Shown here: in pieces, positions 1 through 8,874 of the stretch
Layout of the letters: each line of letters opens with the position of its first letter
How positions within the stretch are numbered: the first letter of the stretch is position 1
Assembly: GCA_027487625.1 (NCBI GenBank)
Contig: JAIYDG010000475.1
Location: 1 to 39,605, forward strand
Reading direction: 5' to 3'
Origin: Bacteroidota bacterium
GTDB taxonomy: Bacteria; Bacteroidota; Bacteroidia; UKL13-3
DNA: 39,605 bases
Notes under the pieces: generated by a model
What the model was told of the DNA's origin: nothing
The model's database searches: none
Seen by the model: the letters and a program-made list of their open reading frames with translations, nothing else
Translations under genes and position numbers: made by a program

Positions 1-1396
1 ATACAGGATGTGTTTCGAAAGTAACATTGTTTAACTCACCGTTTAAAGCAGCAGTAATCATAGCGCGAGTGTATGATAATTTCATACGTGAGCCTACACC
101 ATAAGCACCACCAGACCAGCCGGTATTGATTAACCAAACATTGATATTTGGATTGTCTTTTAATTTTTTACCTAACATTTCAGCATATTTTCCAGGATGT
201 AATGGTAAAAATGCTTTACCAAAACAAGCAGAGAAAGTAGCTTGTGGTTCAGTAACACCAGCTTCAGTTCCTGCAACTTTAGCAGTATAACCACTAATGA
301 AACTGTACATAGCTTGTCCAACATTCAATTTAGAAATTGGAGGTAATACACCAAAAGCATCAGCTGTTAAGAAGAAAATATTCTCAGGAGCTTTACCTAA
401 TGAAGGAACTGCAACATTATCAATATGATGAATAGGATAAGCAACACGTGTATTTTCTGTTACACTGATATTGGTATAATCTACAGTTGATGTTCCTGGA
501 ATAAATCTAGTATTTTCTAATAAAGCACCAAATTTAATTGCATTGTAAATTTGTGGTTCTTTTTCAGCAGTTAAATCAACACATTTAGCATAACAACCGC
601 CTTCAAAGTTGAAAACTGAATCATCAGCCCAACCATGTTCATCATCACCAATTAATTTACGCTCAGGATCAGCAGATAAAGTTGTTTTTCCTGTTCCAGA
701 TAATCCAAAGAAAATAGCAGTATCACCATTTTTGCCAATATTGGCACTACAGTGCATACTTAAAACACCTTTTTCTTCAGGTAAAATGTAATTTAATACG
801 GTGAAAATACCTTTTTTCATTTCTCCGGTATATCCGCTTCCACCTACTAAAATAATTTTTCTGGTGAAATCGATAATAGAGAAATTGTGTTGTCGAGTTC
901 CATCTTCTGCCGCAATAGCTTTAAAGCTTGGGGCATTGATGATTAACCATTCAGGTTCGAATGATTTTTGCTCTTCTTCACTTGGTCTTAAGAATAAATT
1001 GTAGCAAAATAAATTGTGATAAGCAGTTTCGTTGATTACACGGATGTTTAACTTGTAACGTTGGTCGGCACAAGCATAAGCATCTCTAACATAAACTGGT
1101 TTTCCTGCATAGTGATTCAAAACTTTGTTCAACAAAGCATCAAATTTTGCAGGGTCGAATTTTTGATTCACGTCACCCCACCATACAGTGTTTTCGGTTT
1201 TGCTATCGTTTACGCTGAATTTGTCTTTTGGAGAACGACCGGTAAATTCACCGGTATCTGCCATTAATGCGCCTGTGTCGTTTAATACGCCTTCTCCATT
1301 TAAGATGGCATGACGTACTAATTCTGCAGGGCTTAGGTTTAAATGAGCTTTAGATGCTGAGCTCAATACCTTTTCAACAATCTCTTTGGTTTTCAT
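1..1396 (-). CDS. pckA: ATP-dependent phosphoenolpyruvate carboxykinase, 3' end cut by window edge
   Basis: PEP carboxykinase (ATP) converts oxaloacetate and ATP to PEP, CO2 and ADP in the cytoplasm, the first committed step of gluconeogenesis. The minus-strand reading from the ATG at 1394-1396 stays open to the left edge (465 codons). The family is usually about 530-540 residues, so roughly 70 C-terminal residues lie outside. Visible motifs are the substrate-site GRSPKDKF (residues 53-60) and the kinase-1a P-loop GLSGTGKTT (residues 231-239, K237). The downstream DDEHGW, TENTRVAYPI and LINTGWSGG segments are typical of the ATP-type family rather than the GTP type. The gene is divergent from the exporter operon starting at 1523, and a good -33/-7 promoter lies just upstream. 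Identification is secure. Confidence 0.96.
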   Translation of the reverse strand, partial: MKTKEIVEKVLSSASKAHLNLSPAELVRHAILNGEGVLNDTGALMADTGEFTGRSPKDKFSVNDSKTENTVWWGDVNQKFDPAKFDALLNKVLNHYAGKPVYVRDAYACADQRYKLNIRVINETAYHNLFCYNLFLRPSEEEQKSFEPEWLIINAPSFKAIAAEDGTRQHNFSIIDFTRKIILVGGSGYTGEMKKGIFTVLNYILPEEKGVLSMHCSANIGKNGDTAIFFGLSGTGKTTLSADPERKLIGDDEHGWADDSVFNFEGGCYAKCVDLTAEKEPQIYNAIKFGALLENTRFIPGTSTVDYTNISVTENTRVAYPIHHIDNVAVPSLGKAPENIFFLTADAFGVLPPISKLNVGQAMYSFISGYTAKVAGTEAGVTEPQATFSACFGKAFLPLHPGKYAEMLGKKLKDNPNINVWLINTGWSGGAYGVGSRMKLSYTRAMITAALNGELNNVTFETHPV

Positions 1397-1423
1397 TGTC
1401 AGGGTTTTGTATTCGTTGGTGGG

Positions 1424-1454
1424 CAAAAATAAGCTTTCCTTTGGCTAATACCAA
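1424..1454 (-). promoter_or_regulatory. Predicted Bacteroidota-type promoter of pckA
   Basis: On the minus strand TATTTTTG (1431-1424) matches the Bacteroidota -7 consensus TAnnTTTG. A TTG (1454-1452) lies 20 bases upstream, as expected for the -33 element. This would give a leader of about 20 nt before the pckA ATG. It is a consensus match only. Confidence 0.5.
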
Positions 1455-1522
1455 TTCAAAGCATTAACAAGCGCAAATTTCAGAGCAATTTCATCTAAAA
1501 AAAATGAGTAAAATCAGTCGAG

Positions 1523-3823
1523 ATGCCTAACAAAAAAATCTTGATATTTTCAAAACTTTTTGTGTCATATTTTGTTCTAAAGCCAATGTTCCGTAAGTCC
1601 CTTATCCAACTTTTAATCAAATTTGCTGAATCTTCTGATGAAAAACTCAATTATTTTGAGTTTGCACAAGATGCTCTTTATCCTACTGATAACAAATCTG
1701 ATGATTTTAATACCTTTCTTTCTCTCTTTAGAGAAATTTCTGATTCAGCTAAATATCACTTCGATATTAGATTGATGAAAGTTTCAGAATTTGAGCGATT
1801 TGTCTCTAATTTGAGTTTCCCAATTATCGCATTTTCAAATGAATCAAATGCTATAAAACCTTTATTGTTTTATCATAATAAACAAAAGGAAATTGAAAGC
1901 ATTGAATTTGACATGCTCAATGGCAATTCTACATCAAAAATAATTATTTCACATGAAGTAGTTAACTTATGCAAAAATTTGAATGATTTGATTACTCAAA
2001 ATTCTTTTAGTGAAGATTTTGAAAAGGATATGATTCAAGGAAAACCATCTGATTTTGTGCTATTCCTTACCGGATTTAAAATTTCTAATATGGATGACAA
2101 AAAACCTGCAAAACCCAAAACACCCTACAAACGATTTCTTGAATTAATAAAATCAGAAAAAAAGGATATTTATGCCATCTACTTTTTTGCTATTTTAGTT
2201 TCATTAATAACTTTAAGTATTCCTTTGGGAATTCAAGCTATTATTGGTTTGATGTCGGGAGGTTTATTACTTGAATCTGCAATGGTGCTTATATTTTTGG
2301 TTATTCTTGCTACTTTGGCTTCTGGTTGGTTGCAGGTTCAACAATTGGCTTTGGTTGAAATTTTGCAACAAAGAATTTTTGCTAAAACTGCTTTCGATTT
2401 TTCATTTCGTATTCCCAGAATAAAATCTGAAGCGCTTTCACAACAATATACTCCCGAAATTGTAAATAGGTTTTTTGATGTTATAAATGTTCAAAAATCC
2501 TTGCCTAAAATTTTAATTGATTTTACTTCTGCTTTAATTCAAATTGGTTTTGGTTTAATTCTACTTGCTTTTTATCATCCCTATTTTATTGTCTTTGGAT
2601 TTATTGTCTTATTCGTTGTGCTTTTGGTTTTTGTTTTCACAGGAAAAGAAGGTTTGGAGTCGAGTATTTATGAATCAAAATACAAATACAAACTGGCTTT
2701 TTGGTTAGAAGAATTAGGTCGTTCTGTTCATGCTTTTAAAATGTCGGCATACCATGGTTTACCTATCAACAAAACAGATAAAATCTTAGATAAGTATTTA
2801 TACTACAGAAAAAAACATTTCAAGGTTCTTGTTAAGCAATTCGCCGCAATTATTGCATTTAAAACTGTTATTACAGCCGGTTTACTCATACTTGGTGGAT
2901 ACCTGGTTTTTTCTAAAAAAATAAACTTGGGTCAGTTTGTTGCTTCTGAAATTATTATATTATTAGTTATTAGTTCTGTCGAAAAAATTATTAGTAATAT
3001 TTCGAGTGTTTATGATATGTTAACCGCTATCGATAAATTAGCTACCGTTTCTGATTTGCCACTTGAAAGCAGTGGTGGTAGAAGTACTTCTGATATTATT
3101 TCAAAAGATACTTTTGAGTTGAAATTATCAAAAGTAAGTTTCACTTATCCTGATTGTAAACATAGCAGTTTAAATGAAGTGAATTTTCAAATTTCAAAAG
3201 GAGAAAAAGTATGTATTTGTGGTTATAATGATAGTGGAAAATCTACATTGGTTAAAATAATTTCAGGTGCTTATGAATCGTTTTCCGGTGCTATTAGTTT
3301 GAATGGAATTTCATTACGTGAATTAAATTTAAACAGTTACAGAGGTTTAATAGCTGATGTTGGAAATGCTACTGATTTATTCGAAGGGAGTATTGAAGAA
3401 AATATTTCAATGGGAAATTCAACCATTCCTTTTATAGACATTTTAGATGCTTGTGAATGGGCAGGATTAAAAGATTTTATCTCTAATCTTGAAGAAGGTT
3501 TGAAAACACAATTAGCTCCTGCAGGCGCAAATTTTCCATCCAGTATAGCTAAAAAGATTTTGTTGGCTAGAGCATATTTAACAAAGCCCTCTTTGTTAAT
3601 GATAGATGAAATGTTTAATCAGGTACAACGTCAAGAAAAACAAAGAATTTTAGATAATCTTTTCAAAGAAAAAGACATGGCGCTTATCATCATTAGCTCT
3701 CTTCCTGAAATCATGGAAAGATGTGATAAAATATATATTATGCAATCTGGAACTATTATCGATCAGGGAAATTTTGCTAGTTTAAAAGATCGTGCTTCAC
3801 TTCGTTTTTTAATCAATCAATAA
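1523..3823 (+). CDS. ABC exporter (type-I-secretion-like permease/ATPase) with degenerate ATPase motifs
   Basis: A 766-residue fused ABC transporter. It has an N-terminal soluble region (about 1-205) without a visible C39 peptidase motif, a hydrophobic membrane domain (about 215-495) and a nucleotide-binding domain (about 535-766). With the HlyD-type and TolC-type genes behind it, it should form the inner-membrane motor of a tripartite exporter; the substrate is unknown. The NBD is unusual. Walker A is GYNDSGKST (567-575, with K573) and Walker B is LLMIDE (D695, E696). However, the Q-loop glutamine is missing (IADVGNATDLF), the LSGGQ signature is replaced by FPSSI, and the switch histidine is replaced by serine (IIISSL). 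The ATG at 1586 (MFRKSLIQ) is a credible alternative start, because the first 21 residues look unlike a conserved N terminus. It ends 11 bases before the next gene. Confidence 0.85.
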   Translation: MPNKKILIFSKLFVSYFVLKPMFRKSLIQLLIKFAESSDEKLNYFEFAQDALYPTDNKSDDFNTFLSLFREISDSAKYHFDIRLMKVSEFERFVSNLSFPIIAFSNESNAIKPLLFYHNKQKEIESIEFDMLNGNSTSKIIISHEVVNLCKNLNDLITQNSFSEDFEKDMIQGKPSDFVLFLTGFKISNMDDKKPAKPKTPYKRFLELIKSEKKDIYAIYFFAILVSLITLSIPLGIQAIIGLMSGGLLLESAMVLIFLVILATLASGWLQVQQLALVEILQQRIFAKTAFDFSFRIPRIKSEALSQQYTPEIVNRFFDVINVQKSLPKILIDFTSALIQIGFGLILLAFYHPYFIVFGFIVLFVVLLVFVFTGKEGLESSIYESKYKYKLAFWLEELGRSVHAFKMSAYHGLPINKTDKILDKYLYYRKKHFKVLVKQFAAIIAFKTVITAGLLILGGYLVFSKKINLGQFVASEIIILLVISSVEKIISNISSVYDMLTAIDKLATVSDLPLESSGGRSTSDIISKDTFELKLSKVSFTYPDCKHSSLNEVNFQISKGEKVCICGYNDSGKSTLVKIISGAYESFSGAISLNGISLRELNLNSYRGLIADVGNATDLFEGSIEENISMGNSTIPFIDILDACEWAGLKDFISNLEEGLKTQLAPAGANFPSSIAKKILLARAYLTKPSLLMIDEMFNQVQRQEKQRILDNLFKEKDMALIIISSLPEIMERCDKIYIMQSGTIIDQGNFASLKDRASLRFLINQ

Positions 3824-3834
3824 GTTTTTTTGTT

Positions 3835-5205
3835 ATGAAAGAATTGTTAGAAAATGAATTTAGGTCTTTAAAATTGGTTCAAACACCTAAAAGATATACC
3901 ACTATTAGAAATTACCTTTTAGGTCTTTTTATCATATTGATATTAATCCTGTTTTTACCTTGGCAACAAAACGTTCAAGGTAAAGGAAAATTAACTCCTT
4001 ATCGTCCGCAAGATAGACCTCAATCTGTACCATCTGTTATTGGTGGAAGAATTGAAAAATGGTTAGTGCAAGAAGGACAGTTTGTTAAAAAAGGTGATAC
4101 TTTAGCTGTTATTAGTGAGGTAAAAGAAAAGTTTTTCGACCCTCAATTATTGGGAAGAACTTCATCTCAAATTATTAATAAGGAAGATGCGGTTAAAGCT
4201 AAAATGCAAAAGATTCTGGCAGGAGAAAAACAAGTTGGTGCCTTAAAAGATGGTTTGAAATATAAAATTCAACAAACCAAAAACAAGGTGAAACAAATGC
4301 GATTTAAGGTTGAATCCGAAAGAGCAGGACTTGAAGCTGCCAAGGTTTCTCAAAAAAATGCACAAGATCAATACAAACGTCTTGAATATCTCTACGAAAA
4401 AGGATTGGCTACTTTAACAGAACTACAAAACAGAAACAATAAAACCCAAGAAGCACAAGCCAAATTGGTTGAACAAGAGAATAAATTTAATTCAGTTCAA
4501 AATGAGTTAATCAATGCAGAAATTGAATTAAATTCAGTTGAAGCTGATTACCTAGATAAGATTTCAAAAGCTGAATCTTCAGTGAATGAAACTGCAGGAG
4601 AAATTTTTGAATCACAAGCAGAAATTTCTAAAATGAGAATTGAATTGTCGAACTTAGAACTACGTTCAGGTTTTTATGTAATTCGTGCGCCTCAAGATGG
4701 TTTTATTGTAAAAGCATTACGTTCTGGTATTGGTGAAAATATCAAAGAAGGTGAAACTTTATTGACAATCATGCCGGCAACTGCCCAAATGGCTGTTGAG
4801 TTGTATGTGAGACCAATGGATTTACCATTAATGAATCCCGGTATTAAAGTACGTGTGCAGTTTGATGGTTGGCCTGCCTTAGTTTTCTCAGGTTGGCCAA
4901 ATGTTGGGGTTGGTACTTTTGGTGGTGTAGTTGCTGCCGTAGATAAAGTTAATTCTGCTAATGGAATGTTTAGGGTTTTGGTTACTCCCGATCCTGATGA
5001 TGAACCTTGGCCGGATCAAATTAGAGCAGGTGGTGGAGTTTATGGTTGGGCAATGCTGAAAAGCGTGAGAATTTGGTACGAATTATGGCGTGAATTCAAT
5101 GGCTTTCCTCCTGAATACATTAGTGAATTGGAAGCTGCTACAGCTAAAGCAGATTCTAAGTCTGAAGCAAAATCTGATTCAAAAGATAAGGAGGATAAAA
5201 AATGA
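3835..5205 (+). CDS. HlyD-family membrane fusion (periplasmic adaptor) protein
   Basis: A 456-residue adaptor of the HlyD family linking the inner-membrane ABC exporter to the outer-membrane channel. The layout is a short cytoplasmic N terminus, one transmembrane helix (about 26-42) and the first lipoyl half (about 68-97, GGRIEKWLVQEGQFVKKGD). A long Gln/Lys/Glu-rich coiled-coil hairpin (about 110-275) follows, then the second lipoyl half (about 280-312, IRAPQDGFIVKAL). After it come a beta-barrel region and a tail with PDPDDEPWP. The last 25 or so residues are a charged Ser/Lys/Asp/Glu-rich tail. It starts 11 bases after the ABC gene, and its stop overlaps the TolC-like start (ATGA), so the three genes are very likely co-transcribed and translationally coupled. 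Confidence 0.93.
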   Translation: MKELLENEFRSLKLVQTPKRYTTIRNYLLGLFIILILILFLPWQQNVQGKGKLTPYRPQDRPQSVPSVIGGRIEKWLVQEGQFVKKGDTLAVISEVKEKFFDPQLLGRTSSQIINKEDAVKAKMQKILAGEKQVGALKDGLKYKIQQTKNKVKQMRFKVESERAGLEAAKVSQKNAQDQYKRLEYLYEKGLATLTELQNRNNKTQEAQAKLVEQENKFNSVQNELINAEIELNSVEADYLDKISKAESSVNETAGEIFESQAEISKMRIELSNLELRSGFYVIRAPQDGFIVKALRSGIGENIKEGETLLTIMPATAQMAVELYVRPMDLPLMNPGIKVRVQFDGWPALVFSGWPNVGVGTFGGVVAAVDKVNSANGMFRVLVTPDPDDEPWPDQIRAGGGVYGWAMLKSVRIWYELWREFNGFPPEYISELEAATAKADSKSEAKSDSKDKEDKK

Positions 5206-6638
5206 AAATAAAGTTTTTTGTTTTCTGTTTTCTCTTCTCAATTTTTCAGTTTCATGCTTATTCCCAAGATTCAAGTTTTTTGAGTTTTAATAAGTTTTAT
5301 GATTTGGTTTTAAGAAATCATCCTGTTGCTAAACAAGCAGGTTTATTGCCAGAAATGGCTAGAAACGAAATTAGAACGGCAAGAGGAAGTTTCGATCCTG
5401 TTATTCAAACTGGCATTGATAACAAAACAACAAAAGGAGTAAATTCATACAGCTATTTTGAGCCTCAAATTAAAATTCCAACCTTAATTGGTTTAGACTT
5501 CAAAGCTGGTATGGACCAAAGCAGTGGAATTTCTGTTAGTCCAGAAGCTGGTAAGTTCGACCCGCTTACTGGAGGTACTCAAAATGTAAATTATCAACTA
5601 CTTTATGCTGGTGTGAACTTACCAGTATTAAGAGGCTTAATTACCGACCAAAGAAGGATTGGTTTAAGACAAGCTGAATTGCTTTCTCAAATGAATCAAG
5701 CTGAACAAATTAAGGTTGTAAATAAATTGTTTATTTCAGCATCAAAAGAGTTTTGGAACTGGCAATCGGCTTATCAGAAGAATATCTTAATGGTGAAAAA
5801 TTTCGAATTGGCATCCATAAGATTAAACTTTATTAAAAACCGAATTCTTGGTGGTGAAGAAAAACCTATTGATTCTGTAGAGGCTTGGACGGAACTAAAA
5901 CGACGTGAAGTAATGTTAACAGAATCTAACATGGACTTACTAAACGCCCGAATTTCTTTATCAAATTATTTGTGGGATGAGCAGAACAATCCCATTCAAA
6001 TTGCAGATTTTGTTAGGCCTTCTTCACAAGGAAATGAGATCATGTTACTAAGCAAAGATTCGTTGGCAGGATTACTAGCATTTGCAGAAAATTCGCATCC
6101 AGAGGTAAGAAAATTGAGTTTAAAAATTAACCATTATCAATTCGATAGAAAATTAGCTCTTGAAAACTTAAAGCCACAATTGAATCTAGAATATTATCCA
6201 TTTCAAACTTATACAAATGGTAGTGAAGACGTAGTACCGGGTTTGTTTTCCAAGAACTATAAATTCGGTATGACATTTTATTCGAGTTTATTTTTAAGAA
6301 AAGAAAGAGGTAAACTTCAGTTAACCAACTTAAAAATTAAAGACAGTGAATTAGAGTTTCAACAAGGTAGGAGAGAAGTGGTTAACCAGGTTTTACTGGC
6401 TTATAATGAAATGGATAATTTCAGGCAATTGGTGCTCATTCAAAGAGATTTAGTAATCAATGCAACACTACTACGAGATGCAGAAGAAATTCGTTTTGAA
6501 GCAGGTGAAAGCTCTTTGTTTTTAGTCAACCAAAGGGAAAGAACATTGATTGAAGCCCAAGCAAAACTGGTTGAATTAGAAGCCAAATATGCACAATCGA
6601 AAAATAATTTGCAGTTTGTATCGGGAAGGAGCTTGTAG
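5202..6638 (+). CDS. TolC-family outer-membrane efflux/secretion protein
   Basis: A 478-residue outer-membrane channel component of the TolC family, with a signal peptide (about 1-22, ending HAYSQ). The mature protein has two structural repeats of long amphipathic helices. Repeat ends are visible around FELASIRLNFIKNRILGGEE and LLRDAEEIRFEAGESSLFLVNQRER, the usual positions where helices meet strands in TolC proteins. The start codon overlaps the stop of the HlyD-type gene by four bases, completing a permease/adaptor/channel operon. The assignment to TolC is secure; the transported substrate is not visible. A TGGC-type repeat begins four bases after the stop. Confidence 0.93.
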   Translation: MKIKFFVFCFLFSIFQFHAYSQDSSFLSFNKFYDLVLRNHPVAKQAGLLPEMARNEIRTARGSFDPVIQTGIDNKTTKGVNSYSYFEPQIKIPTLIGLDFKAGMDQSSGISVSPEAGKFDPLTGGTQNVNYQLLYAGVNLPVLRGLITDQRRIGLRQAELLSQMNQAEQIKVVNKLFISASKEFWNWQSAYQKNILMVKNFELASIRLNFIKNRILGGEEKPIDSVEAWTELKRREVMLTESNMDLLNARISLSNYLWDEQNNPIQIADFVRPSSQGNEIMLLSKDSLAGLLAFAENSHPEVRKLSLKINHYQFDRKLALENLKPQLNLEYYPFQTYTNGSEDVVPGLFSKNYKFGMTFYSSLFLRKERGKLQLTNLKIKDSELEFQQGRREVVNQVLLAYNEMDNFRQLVLIQRDLVINATLLRDAEEIRFEAGESSLFLVNQRERTLIEAQAKLVELEAKYAQSKNNLQFVSGRSL

Positions 6639-6641
6639 GAA

Positions 6642-6682
6642 GGCTGCTGGCAACTGGCTTCTGGCCACTGGCACGATTGGAG
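6642..6682 (+). repeat. TGGC-type 3'-end repeat, copy 1 (after the TolC-like gene)
   Basis: Tetramers of GGC/TGGC every six or so bases are followed by a GATTGGAG core. The element starts four bases after the TolC stop and is in the sense orientation of that gene. Similar elements follow metF and porZ. No stem-loop that would make it a normal terminator was found. Confidence 0.55.
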
Positions 6683-6758
6683 TGCGAGTTAAATTTTAGT
6701 AGAGAAGTTTGATTCTTTGAGTTTAAAGGACAATTATTACTAGTTTATTTTATAAAAA

Positions 6759-7295
6759 TTACCAGATGGTATCAAGGTTAATGAAGCAATTTTCAAAGTC
6801 TGAGAATGTCTTTCGAATTGGCTTTTTAGAACTTGAGAATACACGAATGCATTCATATTTACCCTGTTTGTTCTTTTTGCAAATAACTTCACTATGATTT
6901 TTTCTTGTGAAAACTATCATTGAGGAGTCAGCATTAATTTTTGTTTCATCTATCCCTAATATTTTGAGGCTTCCATCAAGCTCATAAATTTCTGTTACAG
7001 AAATACATTTGCTTGTATCAAAACATGATAAACACAAATCATTTTGAAAATATTTCCATGTCCCCATCTTTCTTCCTTCAAAATAAGAACCAGTATTTAA
7101 AATTCTTCTGTTCCCTTGTTTATCATAAAAATATTTAAGCCATAATCCAGATTTTCTACCTAAAGAATCACGCTTATTTATAATGCTATCTTGAGGATGT
7201 GCAGATAGATTCATAGAACTAAAAGGATTAGTAAAATCTTGCCTTAAGGTAGTTAGTGATAATAAACAGAATACTATTAAAAGGTATTTCAACAT
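6759..7295 (-). CDS. Secreted MORN-repeat-like hypothetical protein
   Basis: A 178-residue protein with a hydrophobic N-terminal signal segment (MLKYLLIVFCLLSLTTL). The central part has two G-x-W-x-x-Y/F units (SGLWLKYFYDKQGNRR and GTWKYF), resembling the MORN_2 (YwqK-like) repeats common in Bacteroidota exported proteins. Four cysteines lie in the second half (LCLSCFDTSKC and CKKNKQGKYEC), so disulphides in the periplasm or outside the cell are possible. It stands alone between the TolC-like gene (convergent) and metF. No catalytic motif is visible and the function is unknown. Confidence 0.72.
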   Translation of the reverse strand: MLKYLLIVFCLLSLTTLRQDFTNPFSSMNLSAHPQDSIINKRDSLGRKSGLWLKYFYDKQGNRRILNTGSYFEGRKMGTWKYFQNDLCLSCFDTSKCISVTEIYELDGSLKILGIDETKINADSSMIVFTRKNHSEVICKKNKQGKYECIRVFSSSKKPIRKTFSDFENCFINLDTIW

Positions 7296-7406
7296 CTACT
7301 ATTCATTATTACATTTCTAATAAAAGATTATTATCAATTTTAAAGATATAAAAAAACGAATACTTCATTAAACATTCAATCCTAAAATACCAAGAATTCA
7401 GTGTTA

Positions 7407-7490
7407 AAAGCCAAAAGCCGACTCCAAAACTACAATTATTCTATCTCTCCAATCCCAGCCAAAAGCTAAAAGCAAACAGCCAAAAGCCAG
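7407..7490 (-). repeat. TGGC-type 3'-end repeat, copy 2 (after metF)
   Basis: Read on the metF strand, this begins one base after the metF stop codon. A block of GGCTTTTGGC/GCTTTTAGC units (7490-7455) is followed by GGATTGGAG (7447-7455). A second block, TTTTGGAG plus GGCTTTTGGCTTTT, lies at 7430-7407. The order of units and the GATTGGAG core match copy 1. Confidence 0.55.
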
Positions 7491-7491
7491 A

Positions 7492-8445
7492 TTAAAAGAC
7501 TTGCGAAGCAATAGCCTTCGTAGTCTCACTCACACCCATAGTGTAATAATGTAAAACCGGAACTTTACCTGCTTTTAGTTCTTTAGATTGTTGAATAGCC
7601 CATTCAATTCCAACTTGTTTTACTGCTTTATCATCTTTGCAGGCATCAACAGCATTTACTAAATCATCTGGTAAATCAATATGGAAAATTTTAGGTAAAG
7701 CAGTTAATTGTTTTTTAGTTGTTAATGGTTTAATTCCTGGAATGATTGGAATATTGATGTCCATTTTGCGGCAATTGTCTACAAACTCAAAATATTTTTG
7801 GTTGTTGAAGAACATTTGAGTCACAATATAATCAGCACCAGCATCAACTTTTTGTTTCAACCAGGCCATATCCTTGTTCATATTTGGTGCTTCAAAATGT
7901 TTTTCAGGATAACCCGAAACCCCAATACAAAATGAAGAAGTGCTAGTGTTTTCAATCTCTTCATCTAAATATTTTCCATTGTTCATTCTAACCACTTGTT
8001 TTAATAGTTCAAGTGAATCTTTATTGCCATCAGGCTCAGGAACAAAATTGCTTTCGTTTTTGATATTATCACCTCTTAAAACAAGCACATTGTCTATACC
8101 TAGGAAATGTAAATCTATAAGGGCATTTTCTGTTTCTTCTTTGCTGAAACCACCACAAATTAGGTGAGGAACTGTATCAATATGGTATTTGTTCATCAAA
8201 GCAGCACAAATAGCAACAGTTCCGGGACGTTTTCTGGTATACACTTTATCAAAGCCACCATCTTTACGTTTTCTCAAAACGAACTCTTCACGGTGATAAG
8301 TAACATCAACAAAAGCAGGTTTAAATTCCATTAATGGCGCAATGCCACTAAAAATACTTTGAATATCTTTTCCTTTTAAAGGAGGTAAAATTTCTATTGA
8401 AAAAAGAGTGTCTTTAGCTTGACTAATGTGATCTGTAACTTTCAT
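7492..8445 (-). CDS. metF: 5,10-methylenetetrahydrofolate reductase
   Basis: A 317-residue FAD enzyme that reduces 5,10-methylene-THF to 5-methyl-THF, the methyl donor for methionine synthesis in the cytoplasm. Family hallmarks are FSIEILPP near the N terminus (E18 equals the catalytic glutamate of E. coli MetF), the PHLICGG segment (H94) and LRGD (123-126), which contacts flavin and substrate. The ADYIVTQMFF and IPIIPGIKPL strands of the TIM barrel are also present. Length is normal for bacterial MetF. It appears monocistronic. An AT-rich 430-base region with two adjacent hairpins lies upstream, and a TGGC-type repeat lies directly downstream. Confidence 0.96.
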   Translation of the reverse strand: MKVTDHISQAKDTLFSIEILPPLKGKDIQSIFSGIAPLMEFKPAFVDVTYHREEFVLRKRKDGGFDKVYTRKRPGTVAICAALMNKYHIDTVPHLICGGFSKEETENALIDLHFLGIDNVLVLRGDNIKNESNFVPEPDGNKDSLELLKQVVRMNNGKYLDEEIENTSTSSFCIGVSGYPEKHFEAPNMNKDMAWLKQKVDAGADYIVTQMFFNNQKYFEFVDNCRKMDINIPIIPGIKPLTTKKQLTALPKIFHIDLPDDLVNAVDACKDDKAVKQVGIEWAIQQSKELKAGKVPVLHYYTMGVSETTKAIASQVF

Positions 8446-8874
8446 TTGAGTTTCGTTCTTATGCGTGCAATTTAATGTTTATAATTTAATTTTAAATGTT
8501 ATAAGGGAAATATTGACTTCCCTAAGGAAATGCCCCGTTCTGCTTTCCTTAAAAGAGCAATATATTTTACTGTAATTTTCCTAATTGAGTTGTTTTTATA
8601 CATTAAGCGGGAACTAGTTTCATTTTATTAAATTAATCTCAATCTGGTTAAAATAAAAACCAACTATTTATGGGTTTCTCTATTCCTTCACTATTTTAAT
8701 TTTTTTAAGTTTTTCCATGCTGAATTTGCAAGGAGTTAAATATGTCAAGATTGCTCAACAATTCAATTTGCTAAATGCTTGCCATATCTTTAAAATTTCC
8801 ATCTAATATTGGTTTTTTGCAGCGCCATTCTTTGGTATTTGTTCCAAATCCACATTTTTCAGTTCAAAGAAAAT
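8446..8874. other. 429-base AT-rich intergenic region upstream of metF
   Basis: No convincing protein-coding frame was found on either strand (longest open stretch of any interest about 20 codons). The metF-proximal third holds two adjacent perfect hairpins (8504-8523 and 8523-8551). No clear TAnnTTTG box was found. The remainder (8600-8874) shows nothing recognisable and lies downstream of the minus-strand gene ending at 8875. Confidence 0.5.
8504..8551 (-). promoter_or_regulatory. Tandem hairpins in the metF leader, possible regulatory RNA or operator
   Basis: Read on the minus strand, an 8-bp stem TAAGGAAA/TTTCCTTA (8551-8544 with 8530-8523) encloses a G/C-rich loop. A 6-bp stem AGGGAA/TTCCCT (8523-8518 with 8509-8504) abuts it. 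They lie about 60-105 bases before the metF ATG. They match no riboswitch class I can recall (SAM-I, SAM-II, THF and preQ1 cores not seen). Function is inferred from position only. Confidence 0.3.

Noticed and set aside
1-1396. Plus-strand open frames of 60-68 codons across the left end
   Set aside because: They lie opposite pckA, whose conserved motifs fix the coding strand.
1523-3823. ABC exporter as a pseudogene because of missing ATPase motifs
   Set aside because: The frame is intact over 766 codons, the Walker A lysine and Walker B acidic pair are kept, and it is tightly linked to intact partner genes. A divergent functional class is more likely than decay.
8446-8874. Possible SAM-I, SAM-II or THF riboswitch upstream of metF
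   Set aside because: None of the conserved cores I know was found on the minus strand; only generic hairpins are present.
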